A stretch of 64,000 nt of DNA, from positions 1 to 64,000 of the forward strand of contig JADZEQ010000012.1 in the NCBI GenBank assembly GCA_020850455.1. Reading direction: 5' to 3'. Origin of the DNA: Sphingomonadaceae bacterium (GTDB taxonomy: Bacteria > Pseudomonadota > Alphaproteobacteria > Sphingomonadales > Sphingomonadaceae). Shown here one piece after another: positions 41,407-50,036 of the stretch. The notes beneath the pieces are model-generated. The model saw only the letters and a list, made by a program, of their open reading frames with translations. It did not search any database and was not told the DNA's origin. Both the position numbers and the translations under genes were made by a program. How positions within the stretch are numbered: the stretch's first letter is position 1; each line of letters opens with the position of its first letter.

Positions 41407-41937
41407 ATGTCGGCAAAGGCACATGCATTCGCGGTTGGTGATTATGTTGTTTATCCCAAACATGGCGTTGGGCGGGTGATTGACCTGCTTAATCAGGAAA
41501 TCGCGGGAACCAGCCTCGAACTTTATGTTCTGCGCTTTGAAAAGGACAAGATGACGCTGCGCGTGCCGGTCAACAAGGTCGAAAGCGTTGGCATGCGCAA
41601 ATTGTCATCGGACAAGACGCTGCGCGAAGCGCTCGACGTGCTCAAAACCAAGCCCAAGGTAAAGCGCACCATGTGGTCGCGCCGCGCACAGGAATATGAA
41701 GCAAAAATCAATTCGGGCGACCTTGTTTCGATTGCGGAGGTGACGCGCGATTTGTTCCGCCCGGACGATCAGCCCGAACAAAGCTATTCCGAACGGCAGA
41801 TTTTTGAAGCGGCGTGCAGCCGTCTGGCGCGCGAAATCGCGGCGATGGAGGAAATCGACGAAAAGGCCGCACAGGTCAAAATCCTCGAAATCCTCAACAA
41901 ATATGCCCCGCAATTTCACCCACCCGTCGCCGCATAG
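41407..41937 (+). CDS. carD: CarD family transcriptional regulator
   Basis: A 176-aa protein. The N-terminal RNA-polymerase interaction domain (FAVGDYVVYPKHGVGRV) is followed by a helical DNA-interacting region (MWSRRAQEYEAKINSGDL, YSERQIFEAACSRLAREIAA). CarD binds the RNAP beta subunit and stabilises open complexes, notably at rRNA promoters. ATG 41407 is preceded by GAAAGGA; the ORF-track start lies 77 codons too early. A strong terminator follows. Confidence 0.95.
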   Translation: MSAKAHAFAVGDYVVYPKHGVGRVIDLLNQEIAGTSLELYVLRFEKDKMTLRVPVNKVESVGMRKLSSDKTLREALDVLKTKPKVKRTMWSRRAQEYEAKINSGDLVSIAEVTRDLFRPDDQPEQSYSERQIFEAACSRLAREIAAMEEIDEKAAQVKILEILNKYAPQFHPPVAA

Positions 41938-41964
41938 TCCGGCGCTTCCTATATATTCGGTTGG

Positions 41965-41992
41965 CAAAGGGGGGCATTGCCCCCCTTTTTTT
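41965..41992 (+). terminator. Intrinsic terminator after carD
   Basis: AAAGGGGGGCA-TT-GCCCCCCTTTTTTT is a perfect GC stem followed by seven T's, the best terminator in the window. It lies 28 nt after the carD stop and isolates it from the GIN-domain genes. Confidence 0.95.
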
Positions 41993-42065
41993 GCGCCTTG
42001 ACGCTGCCATCCCTGCTGTGTTATTAATGCAACACAGCAGGGGGCGAATGGACAGGAACATATAT

Positions 42066-42800
42066 ATGCGTATTGCTCAGCTTGTTGCGGCGCTGGCCGC
42101 TGCCTCTGCCCTTGGCGCGTGTAGCGCGCTTGCCAACACGAATGATGCCCGCGACGCCGCGCAGCCGAGCGGGGGCACCGCGGATGCACGCACCTATGCG
42201 CTCGCCGGCTTCACCGGCGTATCTTTGATGGGTTCGGACAATGTGGTTGTGCAGCAGGGTGGCCGGTTTGCGGTCAGCGCCAGCGGCGACCCGGCCGCGC
42301 TCGACCAGCTATATCTGCGCGTACGCGACGGCAAGCTGGAGGTGCGCCGCAGGTCGGATGGCGACCTTGTGCGATCCAAGCTGACCGTGCGCGTCACCAT
42401 GCCCATGCTGGAATTGGCGAGCGTCGCCGGTTCCGGGATGATCGACGCGCAGCAATTGGGTGGTGAACGGGCGCGCATTTCGGTTGCGGGGTCGGGCGAC
42501 GTGCGTGTCGCCACGGTTGCAGCCGATGCGATCGACATATCGGTGGCGGGGTCGGGCGGCGTGCATGCCGCAGGACGCGCGGACAATGGCCGCTTTTCGG
42601 TTGCCGGCAGCGGCGATGTCGATGCCCCCAATCTGGAACTCACAACCAGCGCGGTGTCGATTGGCGGGTCGGGCAGCGTCCATGCGCGGGTTACCGGCAA
42701 TGCCAGCGTCAACATTGCCGGTTCGGGCAATGCCACGCTGACCGGCGGGGCGCAGTGCACCGTGCAGAGCGTGGGCAGTGGCACGGCCAATTGCAGCTAA
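42066..42800 (+). CDS. GIN-domain (DUF2807) lipoprotein
   Basis: A 244-aa protein with a lipoprotein signal (ASALGACSA) and a beta-helix-like head-GIN/DUF2807 domain. Short strands repeat around the phrase VAGSG (SVAGSGDV, SVAGSGGV, NIAGSGN), ending TVQSVGSGTANCS. Members are exported adhesin-like proteins with unknown molecular function. ATG 42066 has ACAGGAAC upstream; the longer ORF-track start crosses the carD terminator. A second GIN protein follows at 42839. Confidence 0.85.
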   Translation: MRIAQLVAALAAASALGACSALANTNDARDAAQPSGGTADARTYALAGFTGVSLMGSDNVVVQQGGRFAVSASGDPAALDQLYLRVRDGKLEVRRRSDGDLVRSKLTVRVTMPMLELASVAGSGMIDAQQLGGERARISVAGSGDVRVATVAADAIDISVAGSGGVHAAGRADNGRFSVAGSGDVDAPNLELTTSAVSIGGSGSVHARVTGNASVNIAGSGNATLTGGAQCTVQSVGSGTANCS

Positions 42801-42838
42801 TGATTGCATAGGGGCGTCGGGGCGGGCATGCATGCGCC

Positions 42839-43558
42839 ATGCGTGCCGCCCTGCCCCTGATCACCCTCTTGACGCTAAGTAGCGCCGCCCATGCCGACAC
42901 GCGGCGTGTTGGCCTCACCAGTTTTGAATCTCTGGTGGTCGTCGGCGACATCGCCGTCGACGTCGTGCCCGATTATCGCATCGGCGCGGTGGTGGATGCA
43001 TCGCGTGATGCGATTGAACGGCTGGAAATGAATGTGCAGGAACGCACGCTCACTATCCGCATTGGCAATGACGGGCCATATGGCGCCAGTACGGCGCCGG
43101 TCGGGCCGGTGCATATTCGCCTCAGCGCGCAAAATTTGCGGCAGATTACCCTGCTCGGTTCGGGTATTTTGCGCGCCGCGCGGTTGGAGGGGGACGATGT
43201 CCGCATCCGCATGAACGGGGCGGGGGAGGTTGCGGCAACCATTCCCGCAGGCACCAATGTCAGCGTGGTCAGCGCGGGCGCGGGGACGGTGCAGTTAACC
43301 GGACGTGCCGATGGTTTGACGGCGAACGTCAGCGGGCCGGGGTCGATTGACGCATCGGCGCTGGCGGCGCGTGATATGACGCTGCACGCCAGCGGCACGG
43401 GAAGCAGCCGTTTCACCGCATCGCGCAGCGCCAATCTGACGGTGACGGGGGCGGCGAATGCCAGCGTTGCGGGACGCGCCCGCTGCACCATTTCGAACAT
43501 GGGGGCGGGCAGCGTAACCTGTGAAAATACCACGCGCGGCGCGCTGCCGCGCAACTGA
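42839..43558 (+). CDS. GIN-domain (DUF2807) exported protein
   Basis: A 239-aa protein with a cleavable signal peptide (TLLTLSSAAHA). Its GIN-type beta-repeat domain (LLGSGILRAARLEGDDVRI, VSAGAGTVQLTG, NVSGPGSIDAS) is more diverged than its neighbour's and ends with a similar GAGSVTCE. The two genes are 38 nt apart and probably came from a tandem duplication; one product is lipidated and the other free. The function is unknown, with an envelope location inferred. Confidence 0.82.
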   Translation: MRAALPLITLLTLSSAAHADTRRVGLTSFESLVVVGDIAVDVVPDYRIGAVVDASRDAIERLEMNVQERTLTIRIGNDGPYGASTAPVGPVHIRLSAQNLRQITLLGSGILRAARLEGDDVRIRMNGAGEVAATIPAGTNVSVVSAGAGTVQLTGRADGLTANVSGPGSIDASALAARDMTLHASGTGSSRFTASRSANLTVTGAANASVAGRARCTISNMGAGSVTCENTTRGALPRN

Positions 43559-43560
43559 TG

Positions 43561-45666
43561 TTACATGCGTTCGGCGCTGGCGACGACGTCGGCCGCGCGC
43601 AGTGCGGACATGATGCTCATCAGATGGTGGACGTCGCTCACTTCCAGATCCAGTTGGAAACTGTGAAACCCGCCTTCGCGCGATGCCTGTTTTAGCGTGA
43701 CGATATTGGCACGTTGCCGCGCGATAATACCCGCCATTTCAGCCAATGTGCCCGGTTCATCGCGCACCACCACCATCACCCGCGCAGTGCCCCCTTCGCT
43801 GTCCGAACGCCAGCGCACGTCGATCCAGTCGGCATCCTCGCCGCTCGCCAATGCGTCGCAGTCGATAGCGTGAATCTCTATTCCCTCATCGGGGCGGGCC
43901 AGTGCAACGATACGGTCGCCGGGCACCGGGTGACAACATTGGGCAAGCGCATATCCCACGCCCGGGGTTAGCCCCTCAATCGTTATCGGCCGACGCCCCT
44001 CTATGCCAATGCCCTTGCGCTTCATATCGGCGACGATGCCGGGGACGAGCGCATCCATCACCTCCCCCTCCCGCAATCTTTGCCGGCCGATCGCAAAATA
44101 TAGTTCGTCGAGCGTTTCGAGTTTGAGCCGCGCCAGCGCTGCCTTGACCGCTTTGTCACCCACTTTGACCGGCAGGCGCGCCTTGATGTCGGAAAATAGC
44201 CGCGCGCCGAGCGCTATTGCTTCCTCGCGCTCTTTTTGCCGGACATGACGGCGGATGGCGGCGCGCGCCTTGCCCGTCACCACGAAACCCATCCAGCTTT
44301 GCTGGGCGGTTTGTTGGTCGGACGTCAGCACCTCCACCGTATCGCCATTGGCCAATATGGTGCGCAGCGGCACCATTCGTCCATTGACCTTGGCCCCCAC
44401 GGTCTGGTCACCCAGTCGTGTGTGGACGGCATAGGCAAAATCAACCGGGGTTGCCCCCTTGGGCAATTGGTGGAGCGCCCCCTTTGGCGTAAAGGCAAAG
44501 ATGCGATCCTGGTACATCGCCATGCGCGTATGTTCGAGCAGCTCCTCCGCATCGTCGGCTTGGTCGAGGATTTCGACCAGATCGCGGATCCACCCCGCCT
44601 GCCCGTCGGGCCGCGTCCCCTGTTTATAGGCCCAGTGCGCCGCCAGACCATATTCGCCCTGCTGGTGCATTGCGCGGCAACGTATCTGAATTTCGACGCG
44701 CATATTTTCGCCGCGCATCACCGTTGTGTGCAGCGATTGATAGCCATTGCGCTTGGGGGTGGAGATGAAGTCCTTGAAACGGCCGGGCACCATTTTCCAG
44801 CGCGTGTGGATGTGGCCGAGCGCCCGGTAACAATCCTCCACATTTTCGGTGATGACCCGAAACGCCATGATGTCGGTCACCTGTTCGAAGCTGACATGAC
44901 GTTCCTGCATCTTGCGCCAGATGGAATAGGGGTGTTTGGCGCGGCCGTTAACTTCCACCGCCATGCCATGCGCCGACATTAGGTCGCTGATTTCACGGCT
45001 GATCCGCTCAATGCTCTGGCTGCCGCCCTTGGTGAGTTTGTCGAGCCTGCCCATGATTGATTCAAAGGCTTCGGGCTCCAACTCCTTGAACGCCAGCAAC
45101 TCCATCTCGCGCATAAATTCATACATGCCGATGCGTTCGGCGAGCGGCGCGAAAATATCCATCGTCTCACGCGCGATCCGGCGGCGCTTTTCTTCCGACG
45201 CGATGAAATGGAGCGTGCGCATATTATGCAGACGGTCGGCCAGCTTGACCAACAACACACGAATATCATCCGACATGGCGAGCAGGAATTTGCGCAGATT
45301 TTCTGCGGCCTTTTCCCGCTCGGTTTCGGCGGCGGCCTGTTGTTGTTCGATTTTCGATAATTTGGTGACGCCATCCACCATCCGCGCAATCTCAGCGCCG
45401 AACAATCGCTCAATTTCCTCCGCCGTGGTCAGCGTGTCTTCGAGCGTGTCGTGGAGCAGCGCGGTGACAATCGTCTGCTGGTCCAGTTTCAGGTCGGTCA
45501 AAATACCCGCAACTTCGACCGGATGGCTGAAATAGGGGTCGCCGCTCGCCCGTTTCTGGCTGCCGTGCATCTGCACGGTAAAGACATAGGCACGGTTGAG
45601 CAGCGCTTCGTCCGCGTCGGGGTCATATTCCTTGACCCGTTCAACCAGTTGATATTGCCGCAACAT
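43561..45666 (-). CDS. rsh: Bifunctional (p)ppGpp synthetase/hydrolase (RelA/SpoT family)
   Basis: A 701-aa long RSH protein. The HD hydrolase motif HDTLED is at residue 72, the synthetase domain contains YQSLHTTV, and TGS (FAYAVHTRLG) and C-terminal ACT (GTLAEMAGIIARQRANI) domains follow. Both catalytic halves look intact, so it should make and degrade the stringent-response alarmone. It is probably the only long RSH, as is usual in alphaproteobacteria. The ATG at 45666 starts MLRQYQLVERV; the ORF track starts 37 codons early. It is transcribed divergently from the HxlR regulator. Confidence 0.97.
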   Translation of the reverse strand: MLRQYQLVERVKEYDPDADEALLNRAYVFTVQMHGSQKRASGDPYFSHPVEVAGILTDLKLDQQTIVTALLHDTLEDTLTTAEEIERLFGAEIARMVDGVTKLSKIEQQQAAAETEREKAAENLRKFLLAMSDDIRVLLVKLADRLHNMRTLHFIASEEKRRRIARETMDIFAPLAERIGMYEFMREMELLAFKELEPEAFESIMGRLDKLTKGGSQSIERISREISDLMSAHGMAVEVNGRAKHPYSIWRKMQERHVSFEQVTDIMAFRVITENVEDCYRALGHIHTRWKMVPGRFKDFISTPKRNGYQSLHTTVMRGENMRVEIQIRCRAMHQQGEYGLAAHWAYKQGTRPDGQAGWIRDLVEILDQADDAEELLEHTRMAMYQDRIFAFTPKGALHQLPKGATPVDFAYAVHTRLGDQTVGAKVNGRMVPLRTILANGDTVEVLTSDQQTAQQSWMGFVVTGKARAAIRRHVRQKEREEAIALGARLFSDIKARLPVKVGDKAVKAALARLKLETLDELYFAIGRQRLREGEVMDALVPGIVADMKRKGIGIEGRRPITIEGLTPGVGYALAQCCHPVPGDRIVALARPDEGIEIHAIDCDALASGEDADWIDVRWRSDSEGGTARVMVVVRDEPGTLAEMAGIIARQRANIVTLKQASREGGFHSFQLDLEVSDVHHLMSIMSALRAADVVASAERM

Positions 45667-45799
45667 ATTATCTAATTTGGCGATAGTGGCGCATCGCGCA
45701 ACCGCTTTATCACGCGCATCGCATGCGCAAGCTGGCCAAGCGTTGCCCAAGTGCAACAAAGCGCTTGGGATTTGCAATTTTTCAAGGCATTATGCGGGG

Positions 45800-46339
45800 A
45801 TGAAAAAGTTGCGCGAACAATTGATCGGCGATGATCTGTGCGGCGAATTATGTGGCCTGCCCGCCGCACTGGAGGCGATGGGCGAACGCTGGTCGTTCAT
45901 GATTTTGCGCGCGGCGTTCAATGGCGTCCACCATTTCGAAGAGTTTCAGAGCGAATTGTCGATCGCGCGCAATATCCTGTCCAATCGGCTGCAACGGCTG
46001 GTCGCGCACGGCATTTTGGAACGTGCAGCGATGCTGTGTGACCGCCGCAAAATCTGTTACCGCCTCACCGAAAAGGGGCTGGACCTGCTGCCGACGATGG
46101 TGGCGCTGCGCCAATGGGGCGAAAAATGGGGTTCGGGCGTTCCCTCCACCCCGGTGCTGGTCGATGCGCGCGACCATCAACCGGTGCGCCCCGTGGTGTT
46201 GCAGGCGCATGATGGCCGCGCACTCAGCAAGCATGACCTGATGTGGATGGATGTCGATGCGGTGCGTCCGCTGGCGGAGGCACCACCATCGCCGCCCCAA
46301 CGCACCAGCGGCGAAAATATCGGCGTTGCTGCGGGCTGA
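45800..46339 (+). CDS. HxlR-family winged-helix transcriptional regulator
   Basis: A 179-aa protein. Residues 15-105 form an HxlR-type winged helix (MGERWSFMILRAAFNGVHHFEEF, then IARNILSNRLQRLVAHGILE). A C-terminal extension of about 70 aa (VLVDARDHQPVRPV) recurs in longer HxlR proteins. HxlR regulators often respond to redox or electrophiles through cysteines; several cysteines (CGELCGL near the N-terminus) are present. ATG 45800 follows GCGGGG. The LytS-type kinase starts 6 nt after its stop. Confidence 0.9.
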   Translation: MKKLREQLIGDDLCGELCGLPAALEAMGERWSFMILRAAFNGVHHFEEFQSELSIARNILSNRLQRLVAHGILERAAMLCDRRKICYRLTEKGLDLLPTMVALRQWGEKWGSGVPSTPVLVDARDHQPVRPVVLQAHDGRALSKHDLMWMDVDAVRPLAEAPPSPPQRTSGENIGVAAG

Positions 46340-46345
46340 TTTTGC

Positions 46346-47485
46346 ATGACCGCTTTGGTCAATCCATCCCCTCTTGAACGCCCGCAGCCCTTTTTCGATG
46401 ACAAGGTGCGCGCCTTTTGGACGTTGCAAAGCCTTGGCTGGGCCGGGTGGTTCGTGCTGCGCGCGGCATCGGGTTTTGCCAATGGGCAGGCGATAGCCTT
46501 CCTCATCCCGCTCATCGTGTCGGCGATCACCGGTTTTTGCCTTACTGCGCTTTTATCCTTGCTGTTCCGGCGGTTGATGCACGAACGCGCCTTTTTAATG
46601 TGGCCAATTTCGCTGCTCGGCATTGTTGTCGCGACGCTCACCTATAGTTTTATTGATGCATCGATGGTGGCGTTGCAACCGGGCGTTGCGCCGCTCGCCT
46701 TTACGCAATTATTCGTCGGCGCCGTCTATCTCGACGCGGTGACGCTGGCGGCATGGTCGTCGCTCTATTTTGCGATCAATTATTTTCTGCGCGTCGAACA
46801 ACAAATTGATCAGATGGCCGCGCTCGAAAGCCAGGCGACGGCGAGCGCGCTCGCCATGCTGCGCTATCAGATCAACCCGCATTTCCTGTTCAACACGCTC
46901 AACAGCATTTCAACGCTCGTCCTCTTGAAACAGAGTGAACCGGCCAATGCCATGCTGTCGCGCCTGTCGACCTTTTTGCGTTATACTCTGGCCAATGAAC
47001 CGACGGCGGAGGTGCCGCTGGCGCAAGAGGTGGAGACGCTCAAACTCTATCTCGATATCGAAAAAATGCGTTTTGAAGACAGGCTGCGGGTCAATTTCGA
47101 CATTGATCCGCGCGTGGCGCGGGCGGGCCTCCCCTCCCTCCTCCTCCAGCCGATCATCGAAAATGCGATTAAATATGCCGTGACCCCGTCCGAAACGGGG
47201 GCCGATATTGCGGTGCGCGCGCAACTGGTCGGGCAAAATGTGCGTATCATCGTGTCGGACAGCGGGGCGGACTTGCGGGGCGGCGCGGCGCTCGCCACCC
47301 CGTCAACCGGGGTCGGCCTGCCCAATATTCGTGACCGGCTGATTCAGGCATATGGTGATGCGCAAAGCTTTGATGCGCGTCCGTCGGACAATGGCTTTAT
47401 CGTGACGATAGAGCTGCCATGCCGTATAATGGACAATGCGCCGGGGGTTGCGGCGACAGAGGAAAGGCAGAAACTAAGCGCATGA
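46346..47485 (+). CDS. LytS/YehU-type sensor histidine kinase
   Basis: A 379-aa kinase. Several N-terminal transmembrane segments (FLIPLIVSAITGFCLTALLSLLF and two or more later) form the membrane sensor. The His_kinase domain has RYQINPHFLFNTLNSISTL, with the phospho-acceptor histidine, and an HATPase-type ATP-binding region (LLLQPIIENAIKYAV, GVGLPNIRDRL). It lacks periplasmic sensing domains of any size, so it may sense within the membrane. The stop overlaps the response-regulator start as ATGA. Confidence 0.93.
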   Translation: MTALVNPSPLERPQPFFDDKVRAFWTLQSLGWAGWFVLRAASGFANGQAIAFLIPLIVSAITGFCLTALLSLLFRRLMHERAFLMWPISLLGIVVATLTYSFIDASMVALQPGVAPLAFTQLFVGAVYLDAVTLAAWSSLYFAINYFLRVEQQIDQMAALESQATASALAMLRYQINPHFLFNTLNSISTLVLLKQSEPANAMLSRLSTFLRYTLANEPTAEVPLAQEVETLKLYLDIEKMRFEDRLRVNFDIDPRVARAGLPSLLLQPIIENAIKYAVTPSETGADIAVRAQLVGQNVRIIVSDSGADLRGGAALATPSTGVGLPNIRDRLIQAYGDAQSFDARPSDNGFIVTIELPCRIMDNAPGVAATEERQKLSA

Positions 47486-48288
47486 CCATCCGCACCATCC
47501 TCGTCGATGATGAGAGCCTCGCCACGCAGGGGCTGATGCTCCGACTGGAGGCGCATGCAGATGTGGAAGTTATCGACACCGCGCAAAATGGCCGCGAAGC
47601 CATCCGCAAGATAAAGACGCACAAGCCCGACCTCGTATTTCTCGACATTCAAATGCCCGGCTTTGACGGCTTTTCGGTGGTGCAGGGACTGCTTGATGTC
47701 GAACCGCCGCTGGTGATTTTTGTGACCGCTTTTTCCGACCACGCCATCCGTGCGTTCGAAGCACAGGCGGTTGATTATCTGTTGAAGCCGGTTGAACCCG
47801 AAAGACTCGCTGATGCGCTGGAGCGGGTGCGCACCCGGCTTACCCACAAAAAATCGGCGGAGGAGGCGGAACGGCTAAAAGGCGTCTTGGCCGAAGTCGC
47901 GCCCGAAGCTGCCGAGCAAATAGCCGCCGAAAGCGATGAAGCGGCACCTGCGGTTGGCCGTTTTGAAAAACTTATCAACATCAAGGATCGCGGGCAGATT
48001 TTCCGCGTCGATGTCGATAGCATCGAACGGATTGATGCGGCCGGCGATTATATGTGCATCTATACCGCCGACAACAGCCTGATCCTGCGCGAAACGATGA
48101 AGGATTTGGAAAAACGGCTCGACCCGCGGGTTTTTCAGCGCGTCCACCGGTCAACCATCGTCAATCTGGGGCTGGTGCGCCAAGTAAAGCCGCACACAAA
48201 TGGCGAATGTTTTCTGGTGCTCGAATCGGGCACACAGGTAAAGGTTTCCCGCTCCTACCGTGATGTGGTGGCGCGTTTCGTACATTGA
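47482..48288 (+). CDS. LytTR-family response regulator
   Basis: A 268-aa protein. The receiver domain has the acidic pair (ILVDDES), the phosphorylated Asp in LVFLDIQMPG and Lys in LLKPVEPERL. The C-terminal LytTR DNA-binding domain begins around residue 175 (GQIFRVDVDSIERIDAAGDYMCIY) and ends with VSRSYRDVV. LytTR regulators bind direct repeats upstream of envelope, competence or bacteriocin genes; no obvious target is adjacent. It forms a two-component pair with the overlapping upstream kinase. Confidence 0.94.
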   Translation: MTIRTILVDDESLATQGLMLRLEAHADVEVIDTAQNGREAIRKIKTHKPDLVFLDIQMPGFDGFSVVQGLLDVEPPLVIFVTAFSDHAIRAFEAQAVDYLLKPVEPERLADALERVRTRLTHKKSAEEAERLKGVLAEVAPEAAEQIAAESDEAAPAVGRFEKLINIKDRGQIFRVDVDSIERIDAAGDYMCIYTADNSLILRETMKDLEKRLDPRVFQRVHRSTIVNLGLVRQVKPHTNGECFLVLESGTQVKVSRSYRDVVARFVH

Positions 48289-48301
48289 TACGCGTGGCGG
48301 T

Positions 48302-48757
48302 TCACCGTCGTTCGGCAAAAAAATCCTTGAGCAGCGCCGCCGATTCTGCGGCCAATATGTCGCCGTAAATTTCCGGCCGGTGGTGGATGGTCGGCTGGCT
48401 GAACAGGCGCGGGCCATGGACAATCGCGCCGCCTTTGGCATCTTCGGCCCCATAATATAGCCGCGCGATGCGCGCATGGGCGATGGCCCCGGCGCACATG
48501 GCACACGGCTCCAGCGTCACCCACAGCGCGCAATCGACCAGCCTATCGCTGCCAAGCTGTTGCGCGGCGGCGCGAATGGCGGCAATTTCGGCATGATGGC
48601 TGGGGTCGTGGCGGGCACGCGGCGCATTGGCCCCTTCGCCGATAATCACCCCTTGATGGACGATGACCGCGCCCACCGGCACTTCGCCAGCCTGCGCTGC
48701 CTCTGCAGCAAGGGTGAGCGCGCGGCGCATGGGAAACAGTGGGTCGGCAGTCGGCAT
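48302..48757 (-). CDS. tadA: tRNA-specific adenosine deaminase TadA
   Basis: A 151-aa zinc deaminase with HAEIAAI and PCAMC motifs, and GEVPVGAVIV before them. Length and sequence match TadA, which converts A34 to inosine in tRNA-Arg(ACG). The ATG at 48757 follows GAGGTGG; the ORF track extends 49 codons further and would run through the rpmB promoter region. It diverges from rpmB. Confidence 0.93.
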   Translation of the reverse strand: MPTADPLFPMRRALTLAAEAAQAGEVPVGAVIVHQGVIIGEGANAPRARHDPSHHAEIAAIRAAAQQLGSDRLVDCALWVTLEPCAMCAGAIAHARIARLYYGAEDAKGGAIVHGPRLFSQPTIHHRPEIYGDILAAESAALLKDFFAERR

Positions 48758-48805
48758 TTCCACCTCATAACCGCCAAAAAGCCGGACGTCATGCGCGCCT
48801 TGCGC

Positions 48806-48832
48806 TTGACTCGGTGCGATGTGCGCTATAGG
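48806..48832 (+). promoter_or_regulatory. Candidate rpmB promoter
   Basis: TTGACTC, 12 nt, then GCTATAGG gives a close match to the alphaproteobacterial housekeeping pattern TTGACGS-N10-14-GCTANAWC. The predicted start is about 35-40 nt before the rpmB ATG. Confidence 0.7.
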
Positions 48833-48875
48833 GGCGCGGCTTTCCGGCAATATCTTCAGCCAAGGGTTTTCAATC

Positions 48876-49169
48876 ATGTCGCGCATTTGCGAACTGACCG
48901 GCAAGGGCCGTCAGGTGGGGCACAATGTTTCCCACGCCAACAACAAGACCAAACGCACGTTCCTGCCGAACCTGCACAATGTCACCTTGATGTCCGAAAT
49001 CATGGGCCAAAGCTATCGTCTGCGCGTTTCGACGCACGGGCTGCGCTCGGTTGAACATGTCGGCGGGCTCGACAATTGGTTGCTCAAAACCAAGGATGAG
49101 GATCTTAGCCTGCGTGCGCGTCGTTTGAAGCGCGACATTGGCAAAAAGGCTGCTGCTGCCGCCGCATAA
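48876..49169 (+). CDS. rpmB: 50S ribosomal protein L28
   Basis: A 97-aa L28 protein: [20 protein letters not shown] at the start and RTFLPNL afterwards are family hallmarks. The C-terminal tail is Ala-rich (KKAAAAAA), as in other sphingomonads. ATG 48876 gives the conserved start. It is followed by a strong hairpin terminator at 49192, and no rpmG is adjacent. Confidence 0.98.
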   Translation: MSRICELTGKGRQVGHNVSHANNKTKRTFLPNLHNVTLMSEIMGQSYRLRVSTHGLRSVEHVGGLDNWLLKTKDEDLSLRARRLKRDIGKKAAAAAA

Positions 49170-49191
49170 GGCTGGTCAGGCAAGATTTTTC

Positions 49192-49223
49192 AAGGGCGGT
49201 TTCCCGATGGGGAATCCGCCCTT
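49192..49223 (+). terminator. Intrinsic terminator after rpmB
   Basis: A 14-bp near-perfect stem (AAGGGCGGTTTCCC / GGGGAATCCGCCCTT) with a 3-4 nt loop is followed by TGCTGTT. The U-run is short, but the stem is strong and lies 22 nt after the rpmB stop. Confidence 0.8.
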
Positions 49224-49347
49224 TGCTGTTGGGGCTGCGCGCAAATTTGCTGAATATTAGGCAACAAAATTGTTCAGCATCCAATCAGCGCCGCCCCCCT
49301 AAATCTCCACGCAAGCTCCCAAACGGGGTGGTGATAGGAGATGAAAG

Positions 49348-49842
49348 ATGGTGATTCGCAAATCCTTGCTCAGCCTTGCCGCGGCCGCCAGCGTCCTCGG
49401 TGCCTTTGCCGCCACTCCGGCGATTGCGGGTCGGCATGACCGTGGCCATCGCTACGAACGCAATTATGACCCCAACTATGGTCAGGGCTATCGTTATGGC
49501 GGCAATTATGACCGGCGCTATGATCGCGGCTATGACCGTAATTATGATCGCAATTATGATCGGCGCTACGACCGTAATTACGACCGGCGTTACGATAACC
49601 GCTACGACAACCGCTATGATAATCGCGGCTATGACCAGCGTTATGACAACCGTTACAATGACCGGCGCTACCGCTGCGACAATGGTACCGGCGGCACCAT
49701 CATCGGCGGGGTGGTCGGCGCGGCAGCGGGCAGTGAAGTCGCCGGGCGGCGCGGGGATCGCACCGCAGGCGCGATTATCGGCGGCGTAATCGGTGCGATT
49801 GCGGGCCGCGCGATTGATCGGTCGAACGGCGGCTGCCGCTAA
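49348..49842 (+). CDS. Exported Tyr/Arg/Asp-repeat protein with glycine-zipper domain
   Basis: A 164-aa protein. A signal peptide ends ATPAIAG, followed by about 70 residues of a degenerate repeat of the type RNYDRRYD (49460-49680 on the DNA). Then comes a glycine-zipper segment (GGTIIGGVVGAAAGSEVAG, TAGAIIGGVIGAIAGRAID) resembling the 17-kDa surface antigen/2TM glycine-zipper families. The ATG at 49348 has GGAG 7 nt upstream. It is likely attached to or embedded in the outer membrane; the repeats may bind polyanions or nucleate aggregates, but this is speculation. Confidence 0.82.
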   Translation: MVIRKSLLSLAAAASVLGAFAATPAIAGRHDRGHRYERNYDPNYGQGYRYGGNYDRRYDRGYDRNYDRNYDRRYDRNYDRRYDNRYDNRYDNRGYDQRYDNRYNDRRYRCDNGTGGTIIGGVVGAAAGSEVAGRRGDRTAGAIIGGVIGAIAGRAIDRSNGGCR

Positions 49843-50036
49843 ACCATAGGGCTACCCCCCTATCGTCCCACCCTGGTCCGGCGGGGGCGATGGGGCTGGG
49901 GGGAGGTGGCGGCGTCCACCTCCCCCCAAAATATTGTACGCGGGGCGCCTATTGCCAGTCCCTCCCCCCTTCTTTATCGAAAGCGGCAAGTCCCGGTGTC
50001 AGCATGTGGCATCGGTGGGAATGATTGGATTTGTCC

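Noticed and set aside
49460-49680. Short repeats that could suggest a CRISPR array
   Set aside because: The units are about 12 bp, directly adjacent with no unique spacers, and lie in frame within a coding sequence with a signal peptide.
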